NCBI GenBank assembly: GCA_025201375.1
Contig: JAIWZP010000058.1
Span: forward strand, 96,349-160,348
From: Gongronella butleri
Lineage: Eukaryota > Mucoromycota > Mucoromycetes > Mucorales > Cunninghamellaceae
Length of the DNA stretch: 64,000 nucleotides
Direction: 5' to 3'
Part shown: one piece after another, positions 12,987 through 24,546 of the stretch
Layout of the letters: every line of letters begins with the position of its first letter
Numbering within the stretch: the first letter of the stretch is position 1
Notes under the pieces: model-generated
Seen by the model: only the letters and a program-made list of their open reading frames with translations
What the model was told of the DNA's origin: nothing
Database searches by the model: none
Program-made: the position numbers and the translations under genes

Positions 12987-13228
12987 TCGTTGCCCGCGCG
13001 AGTCGCTGCAACAAGACCGTGTTTCATCTGTTTTACTTCATTTACCCTCATTTGTACCAAGAGCCCCTTTGCTTTTGTCCATTTTTTTTGCATGTTTATA
13101 TATACTCGTTTGCCCTTTTTGTCTTTTTCGACACTAAACGCAAGCCGCCGCTTCCAATTGAGAGAGAGCCATAGTTGTACACTTTTTTAATTGAATGAGA
13201 GGAAGGGGGGTGGGGGAGAGAGCGCATT

Positions 13229-14725
13229 CTACAGCAATTGCGGCCGGCTCGCAAAGGATCGTGGCCCCGTGTACCCAATGAAGCCAATGTACTGAATGTC
13301 AATGTTGTCCTCCTCGTGCTCCGACCGCAGCAGCTTGATCAAAACGTACTTGCCAGATCTGGCGGGGGGGAAAAAAAACGCGTCAATGGCGCCTCAATCG
13401 ACTTTTTTTACTTTTACCTTTCATTAACGGACACGACAGCTTGCTTGTGTTGATGGATGGTGAACCATGCTACGGGGTTTTCGTCGCCGACATCCGTGGG
13501 GTTGATGGTTTTCATGTACTCGTCAAAGTCTGCACGCGTAAACCCGTCGAATCGCCTTGTTTCTGTGATTTAAAAGCGCGTGAGTCCAGGGCCTTGCTTC
13601 TTTCTTCATGGCTTACTTTGTATGTCAATTGGCTTGCGCGAGATGAACACAAGACCTTCTTTACATGGTGCAGTGAACCTGAAAATGCAAATTGTGAGCC
13701 ATCTCATGTTTTTCCGTGTCCAATTTTTTTTTTTACCCTTGCTGTGGTGACTTGACAATGATCTTTGTGAATACACAGCTTGAATCCATGGCATTGCCAT
13801 GGCCGCGATAGCCGAATTGGATGTTCACTGCGCCCATGCGCCCGGAACTGGCAAAAAAAAGAAAGTCGCGTTTTCGTCAGCCATTGCCACTCATCCGCGT
13901 CATTTCGAGATATCGCCAAGGCTCATTCTTACCAATATACCGATGAATCATTCCTCAAGATGTTCTGAATGTTGTATGTCGAACTAAAAATGAGAAAACA
14001 AAAAAGAACGGTAAGAAAGCGTGTCAATACGGTGTAAATGACGATTGAAAAGCGTGGGCTTGCTCAAGCGTGCAAGGGGCATCGCTGAGAGAGAAGACTT
14101 GCCTATAGCAACCGCCGTCGTGGTTCACAATGTCAAATGGCAATGTGTAATAAGACGACGGCAAGCAAGAAAGTGTGGTGGTGGGCGGTGTGGGCGGCTC
14201 TACGGTGGCTTCCTGATCATCAATGAAGCATTGCGCGTGGGGAGGTGGCCAGTACGCGACGGCGGAGCCGGCACTGCTGGCATCATTTGGCATGGGTCCG
14301 CCGCCGCCTGGTAGCGATGGTTGTTGCTGTTGCTGCTGGTGCTGGCGTCTCCAGCGCGTGAATCGTGGGATGTAGCGAATTGGGCGATGTAGCACCGTCG
14401 GCCGCGGAGAGGTCACGCCGCCATCAACAATTTCGGCGCTGCTGGGATCGTTTTGCTCATTGACTTCTTGGCTGGGCTGGAAAACGCGATACGACTCGAC
14501 CAACGACCTGTCGTTGCCATTGACGACATTCATGTCGCCATTGTTGCCGTCACCGCGCGCCATCCTTTGCAAATCAAGCGTGTCGTGAGTCTCATTCTCT
14601 CTGTTGTCGTGCCATGGCACCTCGGTAGGCGTGTTCATCGTCTCATCAAACACCCACGAAGGCTGGATGGGCGACAAGGGCAAGTCGTCGACCCCCGTAG
14701 GCAACAGCATCGATGTGGAGGGCAT
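13229..14725 (-). CDS. Conserved fungal galactose-binding-like beta-sandwich protein
   Basis: Not assigned a function. Exons (minus): 14031-14725, 13933-13983, 13737-13847, 13617-13678, 13418-13562, 13229-13358, giving 397 residues. The first ~235 residues are low-complexity (poly-Gln at ~130, Pro- and Ser-rich) and look disordered. The C-terminal ~165 residues read as one beta-rich domain: YNIQNILRNDSSVYC, then VNIQFGYRGHGNAM, FTKIIVKSPQQGFTAPCKEG, VAWFTIHQHKQAVVSV, and KYVLIKLLRSEHEEDNIDIQ followed by YIGFIGYTGPRSF. The 'ILR(N)D..VYC' opening and 'KYVLIKLL..NIDIQYIG' close resemble F5/8-type or APC10-like beta-sandwiches, and I believe this is a family conserved across fungi, but I cannot name it. 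No membrane segment or signal peptide. Alternative: an F-box-less relative of ubiquitin-ligase substrate adaptors, which is only a guess. Confidence 0.7.
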
Positions 14726-15597
14726 AATTCAGGGAAGGGAAGGAAAAAAAAAGGAGAGCAATGGAAGAAAAATGAAAGAAAAAAAGAGAAAAGGAAAGGA
14801 AGGGCAAGGCGATTAATTCAAGCAAAATGGACGACAAATTGTCAACGGACCACTTTTTCGATTTTGTTCACAAGCGCGCGCGATTGCCAATGAGATGGAA
14901 GAGAGAAAAGAAGACAAATCGAAACAAGAATAAAAATAGAGAGGGAAAAAAAGTGACACCGGTTTTGTTGATGATGCTGTTGCAAAATGGATCATATCAA
15001 GGAGGCGCCATGTTCTCTTTTGTACCTTTCAAAAGTCAATTGGGTGAGGGAGAGTTGTGAGGAGACGTTCTGATCCTTTTCTCCTTTTTTTCGTCTTTTT
15101 TTTCAAGAGCCTCCTTTTTCATTTCCTTCTTCTTCGTAAATGAATCCCCTTTTTTATTTGCATGCCGTGTCATGATGACGATTTGCCACATGGTGTTCGT
15201 GAATAAATCCAATGTCTTTTTTTTCTTTTGCATAAACGTCGCGCGCCATTGGTCTGCTGCATTCAATCGGCGCTACAAATGATCCGAGGTCACACACACG
15301 CAGGTCGCGCCGCGCTGGAGTCTGAATCCGACACACACACACACACAAGCAATGAAAAAAAAAAAAAAAGCCCATGCAACTTGCGCTTTTCCACTTTTCA
15401 CTTTCCCGATGGCTTCCAAAGATCAGCCATTTAAGGTTTTCGCTCCACACTGTGCAATCCCCAGGCTGCATACTAATGTCCATCGCCTGTGGAGCAATAA
15501 AGAAAAAAAAAGGAGACAAAAGAAAAAAGATTGGCTCCTTATTTCACGAGACGGGCCAAACAACAAACAAAAAAAAAAAAAAATGGATTTAATGGAT
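14726..15597. other. Intergenic, no gene seen
   Basis: Upstream of the beta-sandwich gene and downstream of the DEAH helicase, both minus strand. It contains A-rich and T-rich tracts and a short (AC)n run near 15331-15347. Weak open frames on either strand show no domain or supporting splice sites. The left part should hold the promoter of the gene ending at 14725. Confidence 0.45.
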
Positions 15598-18155
15598 CTA
15601 TTGTACACGTCTGCGTGAGAGTGCGCGCAGGCGGATGGCTTCTATTTGATCGGCGCGTCGTTTTTTCTGGTTCAATTCTTCTTGTTCCTGCTTTTCGCGC
15701 GCTTTTTGAGCCAATTGGTCATCGAGATGCTGCTGGCGTTCGATTTCCTCGTTTTCCATCTCCTCGACGTCGGGGCGGTCTATGCCATTGAGCTGTGTCT
15801 TTGGGAGTTTGTGGACGCGTGCGAGCCCGTCGCTGGTTTTGACCCAATCCCAGACGATTTTGCTGACGCCCTTCATGACGGCGCGGTTGGTATAGGTGAC
15901 GTGCGTGTACATGACCCACGACAAGTCGCTGAACCGCACACGGTCGCGGTCAATGGCATCGGACAGCGAGCAAAGTGGATGCAGGTGCAGTGCAACGAGT
16001 GCGGATGAGCCCAAGGCATTGCCATCATCGAGCAGATGCGATTGCTCCATGGATGCGACGCCACCGTCGCGCAACAGATGCGTGTCGGGCGAATAGTGTG
16101 AAAAGACGTGTCTGTGCTTTTGTCGATTGGCCACGTTGCTGAAATACCCTGTCAAAAACGCTTGCAGGATAGGCACCGCGTCGATTTTCTTTTTTTTGAG
16201 TGTGGGTGCGTGCGACAGCGGCAATTTCAGCTTGTCCATGACCTGGATGAGCTGCTCACGGACGTGGACGGCCGATTCGAGCACTTTTGCATTTACGTAA
16301 TTGTCGCGGCACCATTGGCGTTGCTCCTTCGCATTGTCGCTTCTCTTTCGCCATTGTGTCCACACATTGAGGTACGTCATGTGATCGCCGCTGTGGTGCG
16401 CGAGACGCAGCTTGCATTGCTCGGCTTCCATGGCACGTCGCGCCATTTCATCGGGATCATGGCCACCTCGACCAGAACGTGGCGCGCTGGGTGTGCGGAA
16501 CAGGTCCAATTCGCCGGCCATGAGGCTGATGATGGTGACCACCTCATGGCTGCAATGATATTCGGTGGCGGCGGCCACGAGCACGCGTGAGAGCGACGGA
16601 TTCAGCGGGAAAGCACTCATCTTGTCGCCAAGAGGCGTCAGGCGGCCAACGTCGTCAATGGCCCCCAGCAGATACAAATGCTTGAGCGCTGTCTTGACCA
16701 AGTGCGTGTCGGGCGGGTCCAAAAACGGGAAATGCAGCACATCCAGGATCCCGCGCTTCTTAAGCCCAAGCACCGTGGTCATCAGGCTGCTGCGCTGAAT
16801 CTCGGGAATTGGATCCACGCGCATCGCCTCAAAGCAGTCCTCCGTAAACAGACGATATACCTTGCCCGCCGCCGTGCGACCGGCACGGCCCGCACGCTGG
16901 ATCGCCGTGGCCTGGCTGATCTCCGTCACAAGCAGCGCATCCATCCCTGTCGACGGATCATACGACTTTTCCTTGATAAACCCACTGTCCACGACGTACA
17001 TAATCCCGGGAATCGTCACGGATGTCTAAAAAGTGAGAAAAGAAAAAGTGAAAAGAAAAAGTGAGAAAAAAAAGAGGAAAACGAAAAAAAAAAAAGACGC
17101 GTCCATTCCCTCTCATTTTTACCTGCGCGACATTGGTGGCAAAGACAACCTTGCGGACACCATTTGGAGGCGGGGCAAACACGGATTTCTGATCCCATGT
17201 CTCCATGGAGGCGTAAAGGGGGCAAATGCTGAGTTTATGATGTTGATTGTGCTGTTTTGCGCGGTCGGAAAAGAGTTTGCATGCGCGTTCAATGTCGTTT
17301 TGGCCCGTGAGGAAGACGAGGATGTCGCCAGGGTCGCTGGCATGTGACGAATGGATGTACCAAGCGGTGTCGACAGCGAGATCGACGAAATTGGCCTTGA
17401 GCGCACTCAATTTGCGCGCGTCGGGTATATAGTGGACGTCGACGGGGAACGTGCGTCCTGGAATGGAGAACAGTGGACACCCATCAAAGAAATCTGAAAA
17501 CTTTTCCACCTGGAGTGTGGCGGACATGATGAGGATTTTCAGGTCGGGCCTCAATTGATGTGTTTGTTTGAGCAGGCCCAGCAGCACGTCCGTCTCCAGC
17601 GTGCGCTCGTGCGCCTCGTCAATCACCACCACCGAGTATTGCCGCAGCAAAGGGTCCACCGTCGCTTCGCGTAACAGCACACCGTCCGTCATGTATTTCA
17701 AACGCGTCGATTCGTCCGTGCAGTCGTCAAATCGGATCCTGTACCCGACCTCGCGCCCAAGCTTCACTCCTTGCTCTTCACTGACGCGCTTCGCAACTAA
17801 TAAAAAAAAAAGAGGAAAAAGATTATGCATGAGCTTCAATCCCTTCTTTTTGCTTAAAACCGATTTTTGTCGTACCTGTAATAGCGGCAATGCGTCTAAA
17901 AACACAAAAACAAAGCATTTGGCCGTTAGAATTACATGTATGGCTTGTTGCTCAGGCTTACCTTGGCTGCGTCACGGCGATCTGCATATCTTCAAACTCT
18001 TCCAGCAGGTATTGAGGGATTTGCGTCGTTTTGCCAGAGCCCGTCTCGCCAATGATCACAAGGATGCTGTACTCTCGCACCGCATCAATCAGATCTTGCC
18101 TATAGTCAAACACAGGCAGCGATTCGCGCTGCTCAATAAGCTTCGTGTTCACCAT
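15598..18155 (-). CDS. DEAH-box RNA helicase (DHX/PRP22-like)
   Basis: ATP-dependent RNA helicase of the DEAH/RHA group. Exons (minus): 17962-18155, 17876-17895 (only 20 nt), 17123-17796, 15598-17025, giving 771 residues. Motifs in order: [10 protein letters not shown] (~36-44), Ia TQPRRIAA (rebuilt across the 20-nt exon), II DEAH, III SAT, IV region [27 protein letters not shown] (spanning the last intron), [11 protein letters not shown] winged-helix/ratchet region ([21 protein letters not shown]) and OB-fold (near [20 protein letters not shown]) follow, then a coiled, charged tail rich in Gln, Glu and Lys. The short N-terminus (no RS or S1 domain) argues against Prp22 itself; DHX40 or another short DHX is the better guess. 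A role in splicing or ribosome biogenesis is family knowledge, not shown by the sequence. Confidence 0.9.
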
Positions 18156-19687
18156 CTCAACGAAAAAAAAAAAGGAAAGAAAGAAAGAAACAGTAAAAAA
18201 AAAAAAAAAAAAGGATTGCCCACTCTTTCTCTTTATTTCAATCGCTACGCTCGTTCCCCATTTTGTACATTTTCCATCTCCGCACCTTTGACACTCGGTA
18301 TCATAAATGGCTGCAGCGTCAGAACTTGCGTTTTCAAGCGGAATTCGCAATTGCGCAAGAACCAACAAGGAACTCGAGAAAGTCTGAGCAGCCAAATGCT
18401 CATTCAGCCTTCCTGGCTTTTGAATGACATTGGTTTTATTCTAGAGCTTTGTCATTGTATCAGGTAAAATGCGCAAGCGCGGTAAAACATCAATTTTGGC
18501 TTTTTCGAGCGCTTACTCAAAACCCATTGGTCGATGACTCGCGCCGCCGTCAAAATGGTCGCGACAAGCTCTTTTTTGAGCCCACCCTTGCGGCATTGCG
18601 ATCATTAGATGCCGAGCAATGGCCAGAATTAAAAATGGCCAAAAAGCATGGACGATCCCCTGGCCAAAAATCAAAAATCGAAAAAGGTCTCTCGATCGCC
18701 ACGAAACTTGGAGGGTAGGAGGATCGCGCTTCCCTCTTCATTTCATATGCTGGCGAGGTCGAGCATTGTAAAGCAAGTTGACGAGAAAATCGATAAAGTA
18801 GCACGAAAACACAAGATTTTCAAGTCAATGTTATGAATTAACGACATGGTTTTATCGGCCTGAAATGAGCATATATCGCGCATCTTGATCGTGCGCATAC
18901 GTGGGTGTCAGTATGTCACCAGAAAACGCGCTTGCGCGTGAATGGCGACTCGTCAAACCCGCGTTTATTCAAGGTGGTTTTGAACGCGTCGATACTCCAG
19001 ATCGTGCGCATCTCCTCGTCGCGCGATGCATACACATAGCGCTTTGACTGATGCTCTCCGAAGAAATGTTGACTGGTCGGCTCTAGCTCACTCCCACGTC
19101 GAACGATGAGCATTTGAAACCAAGGCCTCCAGCTCACTAAATCGTGATTTTCTCGAAATCCATAAGGTGGATTTCCTTAAAACCCAACTCATTGTCAACT
19201 GCCCAGTGGCACCCACCGTTCCTGCAAGTTTGAAGATGATCTGAGTAATTGAGTTCTTTTTTCACAAAATTGGGGTGACAGTGGCCCAAAACGTCAAACC
19301 GCCAATAGCATCCCAATTGTGTATCCAGAGCCATAAGACGCGGCTCAAATAAAAGCCTGCACTTTTTTCTTTCATCTGCGTGCTAGTAGCACATTCATTT
19401 TCTTTGTTACCTCATGATTTTGCCATGTTTGCGTATTAAAATCAAAAATCGGCTTGATTCGACCTCTTTTGTCCCTTTTCCTGCTTCTCCCGTTGACCTT
19501 TTTCTTTGAAATCCGGGGGCTCCGAATCGTGTAGTGGTGTCAGGATGCATGATTTTGACCATCATAGCTCCTATTTTATCGACAATTTTGAAAAAAAGGG
19601 TGCTTTGTCTGCTCTTCTGTGCACAAAATCCGTAATTTGGGTGTGATCAAAGTAAAAATTAATTTTTTTTTTACAAATTGTGTATCT
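18156..19687. other. Intergenic; possible decayed gene fragment
   Basis: Contains the presumed promoter of the DEAH helicase on its left. Between 18916 and 19334 (minus) two short frames in different phases abut at 19137: one ends MDFEKITI, the other continues with SWRPWFQMLI and later YVYASRDEEMRTIW. The second has a faint pleckstrin-homology-like end, as if a gene piece had lost its frame. No start, no flanking exons and no clear family, so I do not call a gene. Confidence 0.3.
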
Positions 19688-22031
19688 CTAATCTGTGTTG
19701 TTGTATTGCTCTATTTCCTTGGCGATCGCGTCATTATCCACTAAAAACAAAAAAAAAAAAAAAAAAAGAGTCAGGGTCTGGCAGCTCACCGCGTCCATTT
19801 TTGTCTCTGTTGCTTACCGGCGCGTGCGGCCTTGGCTGCCATGATCAAAAACGTGTCGACATTGCTTCGAATTTCTTTGGCAAGCTTGTCATCGACGCGG
19901 TCCATGTGGACGACTTGCATGAATGAGCGTGTCTCGGATTCATCGTCGGCCGTTGGATCCAAGTCCTCGGACGCGGCAATGGCATTTGTCGGCGCGGCAG
20001 CTACGAGCAATGGCACAACGTCCTTGAGCAGACCCTTGGCGGCGTCTGTGTCGTGATCGGCAAGCACAATGGTCAGGGCCACATAGCCATCGTTCTTGAG
20101 GACAGGGAACTTTGTCGTGCGCACCAATTCGGTGATGGACGCCACGATCGAGTACTGCGCCAGGTGCGTGCGCAGGTGACTGGTATCATCTGATGTTAGA
20201 AGAAAAAAATACAAGAAAAATGTCAAAACAACGACTCTTCTTTCTCTCTCCATTTTTTTTTTTTTTTTTACCTTGTAGCCAGACTGTCTTGATGAGCTGG
20301 ATGTACACGCGTGTGGTCTCACTCTTTGCACCGACGTCGTCGATGCGGCTGTAAAAGGCTTGGAGGTTGGCAAGGACATTGTTTGCGCCGTTTTGTGTGT
20401 TTAGCATGCGTGCAGCATTGGCGGGTTCGGACGCGAGCAGCTTGAGAATGGTGACGGCGATAAATTGGTTACGTTTGAGCATGTCTTTGCTTGGGTCGAG
20501 CAACGGGGTCACGAGCTCAATGACGCCGGCGTCGCCGAGAAGCGCGCGATTCGCCTTTGGCACGCACAGATGCCGCAGGCACCCGAGCATCCCGTTTTGT
20601 GTCAATGCATTGTCCGTCTGGTTGAACATGCCCACAAGCTGCTTGTGCAATTCGCGGTGCTGCACCAAACCCTCGCATTTCTCGTCCGTGCGCGCAAGAT
20701 TGCCCAAAATATACACCGCCGCCTCCGTCATGCGCGCATTGCCACGCAACATGATGAACAGCTTCTCCATAAACACGTCGTCGTGGTACAATGGGTCGAT
20801 CAGCTCGTCTGTAAAAAATACAAGGCATGGGCTTGAGTCATTTTCTCCTTCTTTTTCCCTATTTTTTCTCCCTTTTTCTGTTTCTTCTTACCTGGAGAAG
20901 TGGCGCAGATGATGATTTTGCCCACCGAGTTTTTCATTTCGTTGAGTCTGTCCTGGTCCTCCTTGTCGCCGTCGACGGTGACGTCGTTCTCCAGGAATTG
21001 CATCAAATCGTCGAGATGGCCCGATCGTGCCACGACGAGCTGGCCGGCGTCGTCGTACAGGATGGTCTGCAACACAATGTCCGCCATGGTCTCCATGATC
21101 TCGAGGTCCTCCAGGTCGTCCACGCGCCACGCGTGCACAAACAGCGTCAAAAGGTCCAAAAGGGCCTCGGACGACTCGTTGTTTAGCTGCGCACGCGCTT
21201 CCTCCACATTCACAAGATTATCCAGCGCCTTGATCGCCATCGTCTCCAAGGCACCAATCTCGCGCGCCTTGAGAAACACGCACAAAGACGCAACCATCCC
21301 GTGCTCCGTCAGCGCCTTTTGCATCGGCTCTATAATAAAGACATAAAAAATGAGTGACCTTCCATGTAGGAGACGTCCATGCGCGTTTTACCGTAATTCA
21401 TGCTGGTATTGAGACAAAAGCCGCACAAGAACATGTTCATCTTGGGCTCATTGAGCGCAAACAGGTCGGCAATGGTCGAGGTCACCTTGGTATCCAACAC
21501 GCGCTGGCGGTTCTCGTCTAAAAAAAGAGAGGGAAAAAATTAAGAAAAATTAGCCAAACGCGTGCAATGGGGGGGAGCGCATCCATGTATGATTTGTACC
21601 TTGATCAATACAAATGTTGCCCAGAACACGCAAGGCCTGAATACAATAGTCGGTGGGCCGATCGGCGTGCTTGAGCAGGAGCGCAATTTCGTCAATGACC
21701 CCCGACTCGCCGAGCGGCAATCGCGGCGCAGCTGTTTAGAAAAGTGAGAGAGAGAGATAAGCACCCTGCACATGCCACAGCCGGAACAAATTCGTTGCTT
21801 ACGAGCGCGCACAGCATTGCCAATATGCTCGGTGAGCCGCACGATGAGCGGCCACGTTGAAGGGCCCGGCGTCAGCAGCTGGTAGGCCGCCACAATCTCG
21901 GCGCCTTGCGTCGTCAAAGAGTCTATGCAAACCTTTGTTAGTCTATATTATACACACAGCAAACCAATTCGACGCGTACCTGCGGCTAAAATAGCCTCCA
22001 CTTGAGCTTGAGCTTGACTGGACACGACCAT
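19688..22031 (-). CDS. RAP1GDS1 (SmgGDS)-like armadillo-repeat protein
   Basis: All-helical armadillo protein related to SmgGDS/RAP1GDS1, a chaperone and exchange factor for small GTPases with C-terminal polybasic tails. Exons (minus): 21980-22031, 21803-21922, 21600-21731, 21392-21517, 20892-21329, 20272-20808, 19818-20189, 19688-19740, giving 609 residues, close to the ~607 of human RAP1GDS1. Repeats are recognisable by their helix signatures, for example YCIQALRVLGNICID, AIKALDNLVNVEEAR, AAVYILGNLARTDEKCEGL and NGMLGCLRHLCVPKANRALL; the last two resemble the SmgGDS repeats around the GTPase-binding groove. Every internal intron splits a codon after its first base. No signal peptide or membrane span. 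GTPase partners cannot be read from the sequence. Confidence 0.8.
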
Positions 22032-24546
22032 TGAAGAAAAAAAAAAAAAAAAAGAATGGAAAAAAGACAGAATTTAGCTTTCCCCCTGACAGCTTCAATT
22101 AATATTTATTCAATCCACTGCAAATTCAAACGCCGCCTTTTTTTTTTTTTGGCTGGAAAGCTCTGTGTGGTCTTTTTCAGAGCTCGCGCCTGTTCCAACC
22201 TTCATTATTCCCTTTGTGGTTCACGACTGAGTCTTGATAGCATGCCACATAATGGGTTGCACGCTTGAATTAAACAAATGCAAACGCTGAAAATCACACA
22301 AATTTTGTTTCCGACACACAAAAAAAAACTCTCATATCGGACAGTTACGACAGGATGAGCCGCATGAGAAAGGAGGCCCGAGCGCGTCTCCTTCGAATGG
22401 TGCCCATTTCACCCAGAGCAAGAGGCACAAAGGTCGAGGTTTTCGCAATGACAGCATGTTTACTCTTTTTTTGATATTAGTCAGCAATTTGTACTTTGTT
22501 TCCTATGAATTCGATTCTTCAAATCGGTTGTTCCACGTTTTCTCGTTCATCCTTGCGCCACTGCGATCGTTCAATGGCGTGCAATGACGATTTTCGAAAA
22601 CCACAGATTTGTCAAGGGGTACAGTCGACCCACGGAAAATCGTGAACTTTTTGCCCTCGGATCGCCACGCCATTCAACCTTATGGTAAGCAATACTCCAA
22701 TAACCGTCGAGAACTCGATAAAAAACAGGGGTCCATTGACTAGTTTCCGCGTAATTCACGAAAAGCTGCCATTTTTCATCGCATGTAAAACTCAGCGATG
22801 GTTGATCGCAGCGCCTTGAAACTAAGTTTATCGGAAAGAGCGCGACTTGAAGCGTGCATGGACATGAGTGATCGATGAAAAAGACGCGTATTGGCAGAAA
22901 CGACATGGTTTCAAAATCATATATAATTTTCGACGCGTGAGAAACCGCGTCAGACGTCGCGTTACACACTCGTGCTCCTAGCCTAATTTGTGCACTTGGA
23001 GCGTCTCTTACTGGTGGACGCGTCGGCAGTGATCCATGAGCGCGTTTTTTCCGTGCAATTCGCCCTTGATATTGAAGCTCAGATATCGAATTGCTCGTTA
23101 ACCCACAGGTCGATTACGCTGTTTTATGGCCTTTTTCATGGTTTCTCCATGCGCATCCTCTTGTGTGCAAGTTTGGCGCCATTCAGGGTACCCATTTTTC
23201 ACAATCTGGAATTGAGGGCTCACGGCGACTGATTTTACATTTGCATGTTTCGCTCGTTTGACAGCTTGGAGTCTGGGACAATTTGATTCCCACTGTGGCA
23301 TGAAGCTTGCCTGTTGCATATTTTAACGCGTTTCGGGCTGCGGAGCGCGAACTTGGCTACTTTTGCATTGACTCATCTCTGAAAATCACCTTTTTAATGG
23401 TTTCTCGATAACGTTTTCAAATGATCCCCTATTTGAACCAGATTATAAAGCTCGTGCCTCTGAGAGACAACTGGTGCCAAGTCGGATGGATCTGCTGTTT
23501 GTGGAGAAAACGCGCATGTCGGAGCAAAACGCAATTTTACGACGCGACAGCAGATGATTTTGGCGCGCAGCTCTCTGAAAATCCCGTGAAAAAAGATCAT
23601 TTATGGCCCATAGGAATCGGGATGCGCAAAATGGACTCTCTGTAGCATGAATTGTTCAAGTAGAAATCGAATCACGCCGCAAATCACTTTTTTTTGTCTT
23701 TTTTCATCCATCAGCCCATCCAATTTGCACTTTTCGACTTTTTTTTGCTATCTCGCCATTCGGAGAAGGAATACCGTAAATTCGTCTGACAGCCCTGCTC
23801 ACACATGAACGTGCATGAAATTGCTGTAAATTGTTTTAAAGAGGAAGCAAAATTCATGAATTGACCCGATGAACGGAAAGCCTTGGGTGCCCAGAGCCCA
23901 CGCAACCGGCATTCAGCACCCATCTCTTGCCAGCATACCAGACATGACCTCTGCGTTCTCAATGGGCACGGCGTAAATCTTGCTTTTATCCACTTTTAAA
24001 GGCGCGTACATTTGACATTGGGTGCGCAAACGACGTGCAAAAAGGATTCTGTCCCCAAGGACGCAGTGGGTTCCCAGGACGGCGCAAAAAAGGGAATAGA
24101 GGGTATGAAAGGGTCGGTGGGAGCGACGATGAACAACGGAACAAATGTCTATTTTTTATTTTTCACAGGGAAAACTGGAGGTGTGTCTTGTTGGTGTCTT
24201 CCGGGACTTTGCAAAGCACGCGGGGCACGCGAAGCCCGTCGAAATAATTTCCTTCGTTTCTTGCAGGTTTGATTTAAAATACCGGTTGTTAGCAAATCGT
24301 TTCAATTTGGACGCTTTCAAGGCGGGTTTCCCAGATATGGGCGCAGCGAAAGCGTGTGTGTGGCCATTTTCGCACATCGACGATTGTATGTGTGGATGGA
24401 CTCTGTGAATCGAGGGGCAAGGCCGGGCATTTATTTTCGATGGCGTTTTTTTTTTATTTCTTTCTCTCTGTGTCTCTCTCTTTTTTTCTTTTCTTCTTCT
24501 TTTTCCTTTCACTTTTATATTTTTTTTTCTTGATTTATTTCTCATC
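22032..24546. other. Intergenic, largely repeat-derived
   Basis: About 2.5 kb with no supported gene. Roughly 22490-23450 is the fuller copy of an interspersed repeat shared with 51700-52670. Around 24440-24540 a strongly pyrimidine-rich leader (T and CT runs) runs into the ATG of the next gene, as expected for a promoter or 5' leader of a well-expressed fungal gene. Confidence 0.5.
22490..23450. repeat. Diverged interspersed repeat, copy A
   Basis: Aligns by eye over nearly 1 kb to 51700-52670 in the same orientation. Shared blocks in order: 'attcgattcttcaaatcg' versus 'ctattcaaatcgacaatt', 'ccactgcgat', 'caaggggtacagt', 'tcgccacgcc' versus 'tcgcctggcc', 'gtccattg', 'gcagcgccttgaaa', 'agtgatc(g/c)atgaaaaa', 'gaattgctcgtta' versus 'attgctcgtcaac', and 'cttgtgtgcaagtttgg'. 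Copies differ by many substitutions and small gaps, and reading frames are not kept in common, so it is an old, probably inactive family. Confidence 0.65.
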
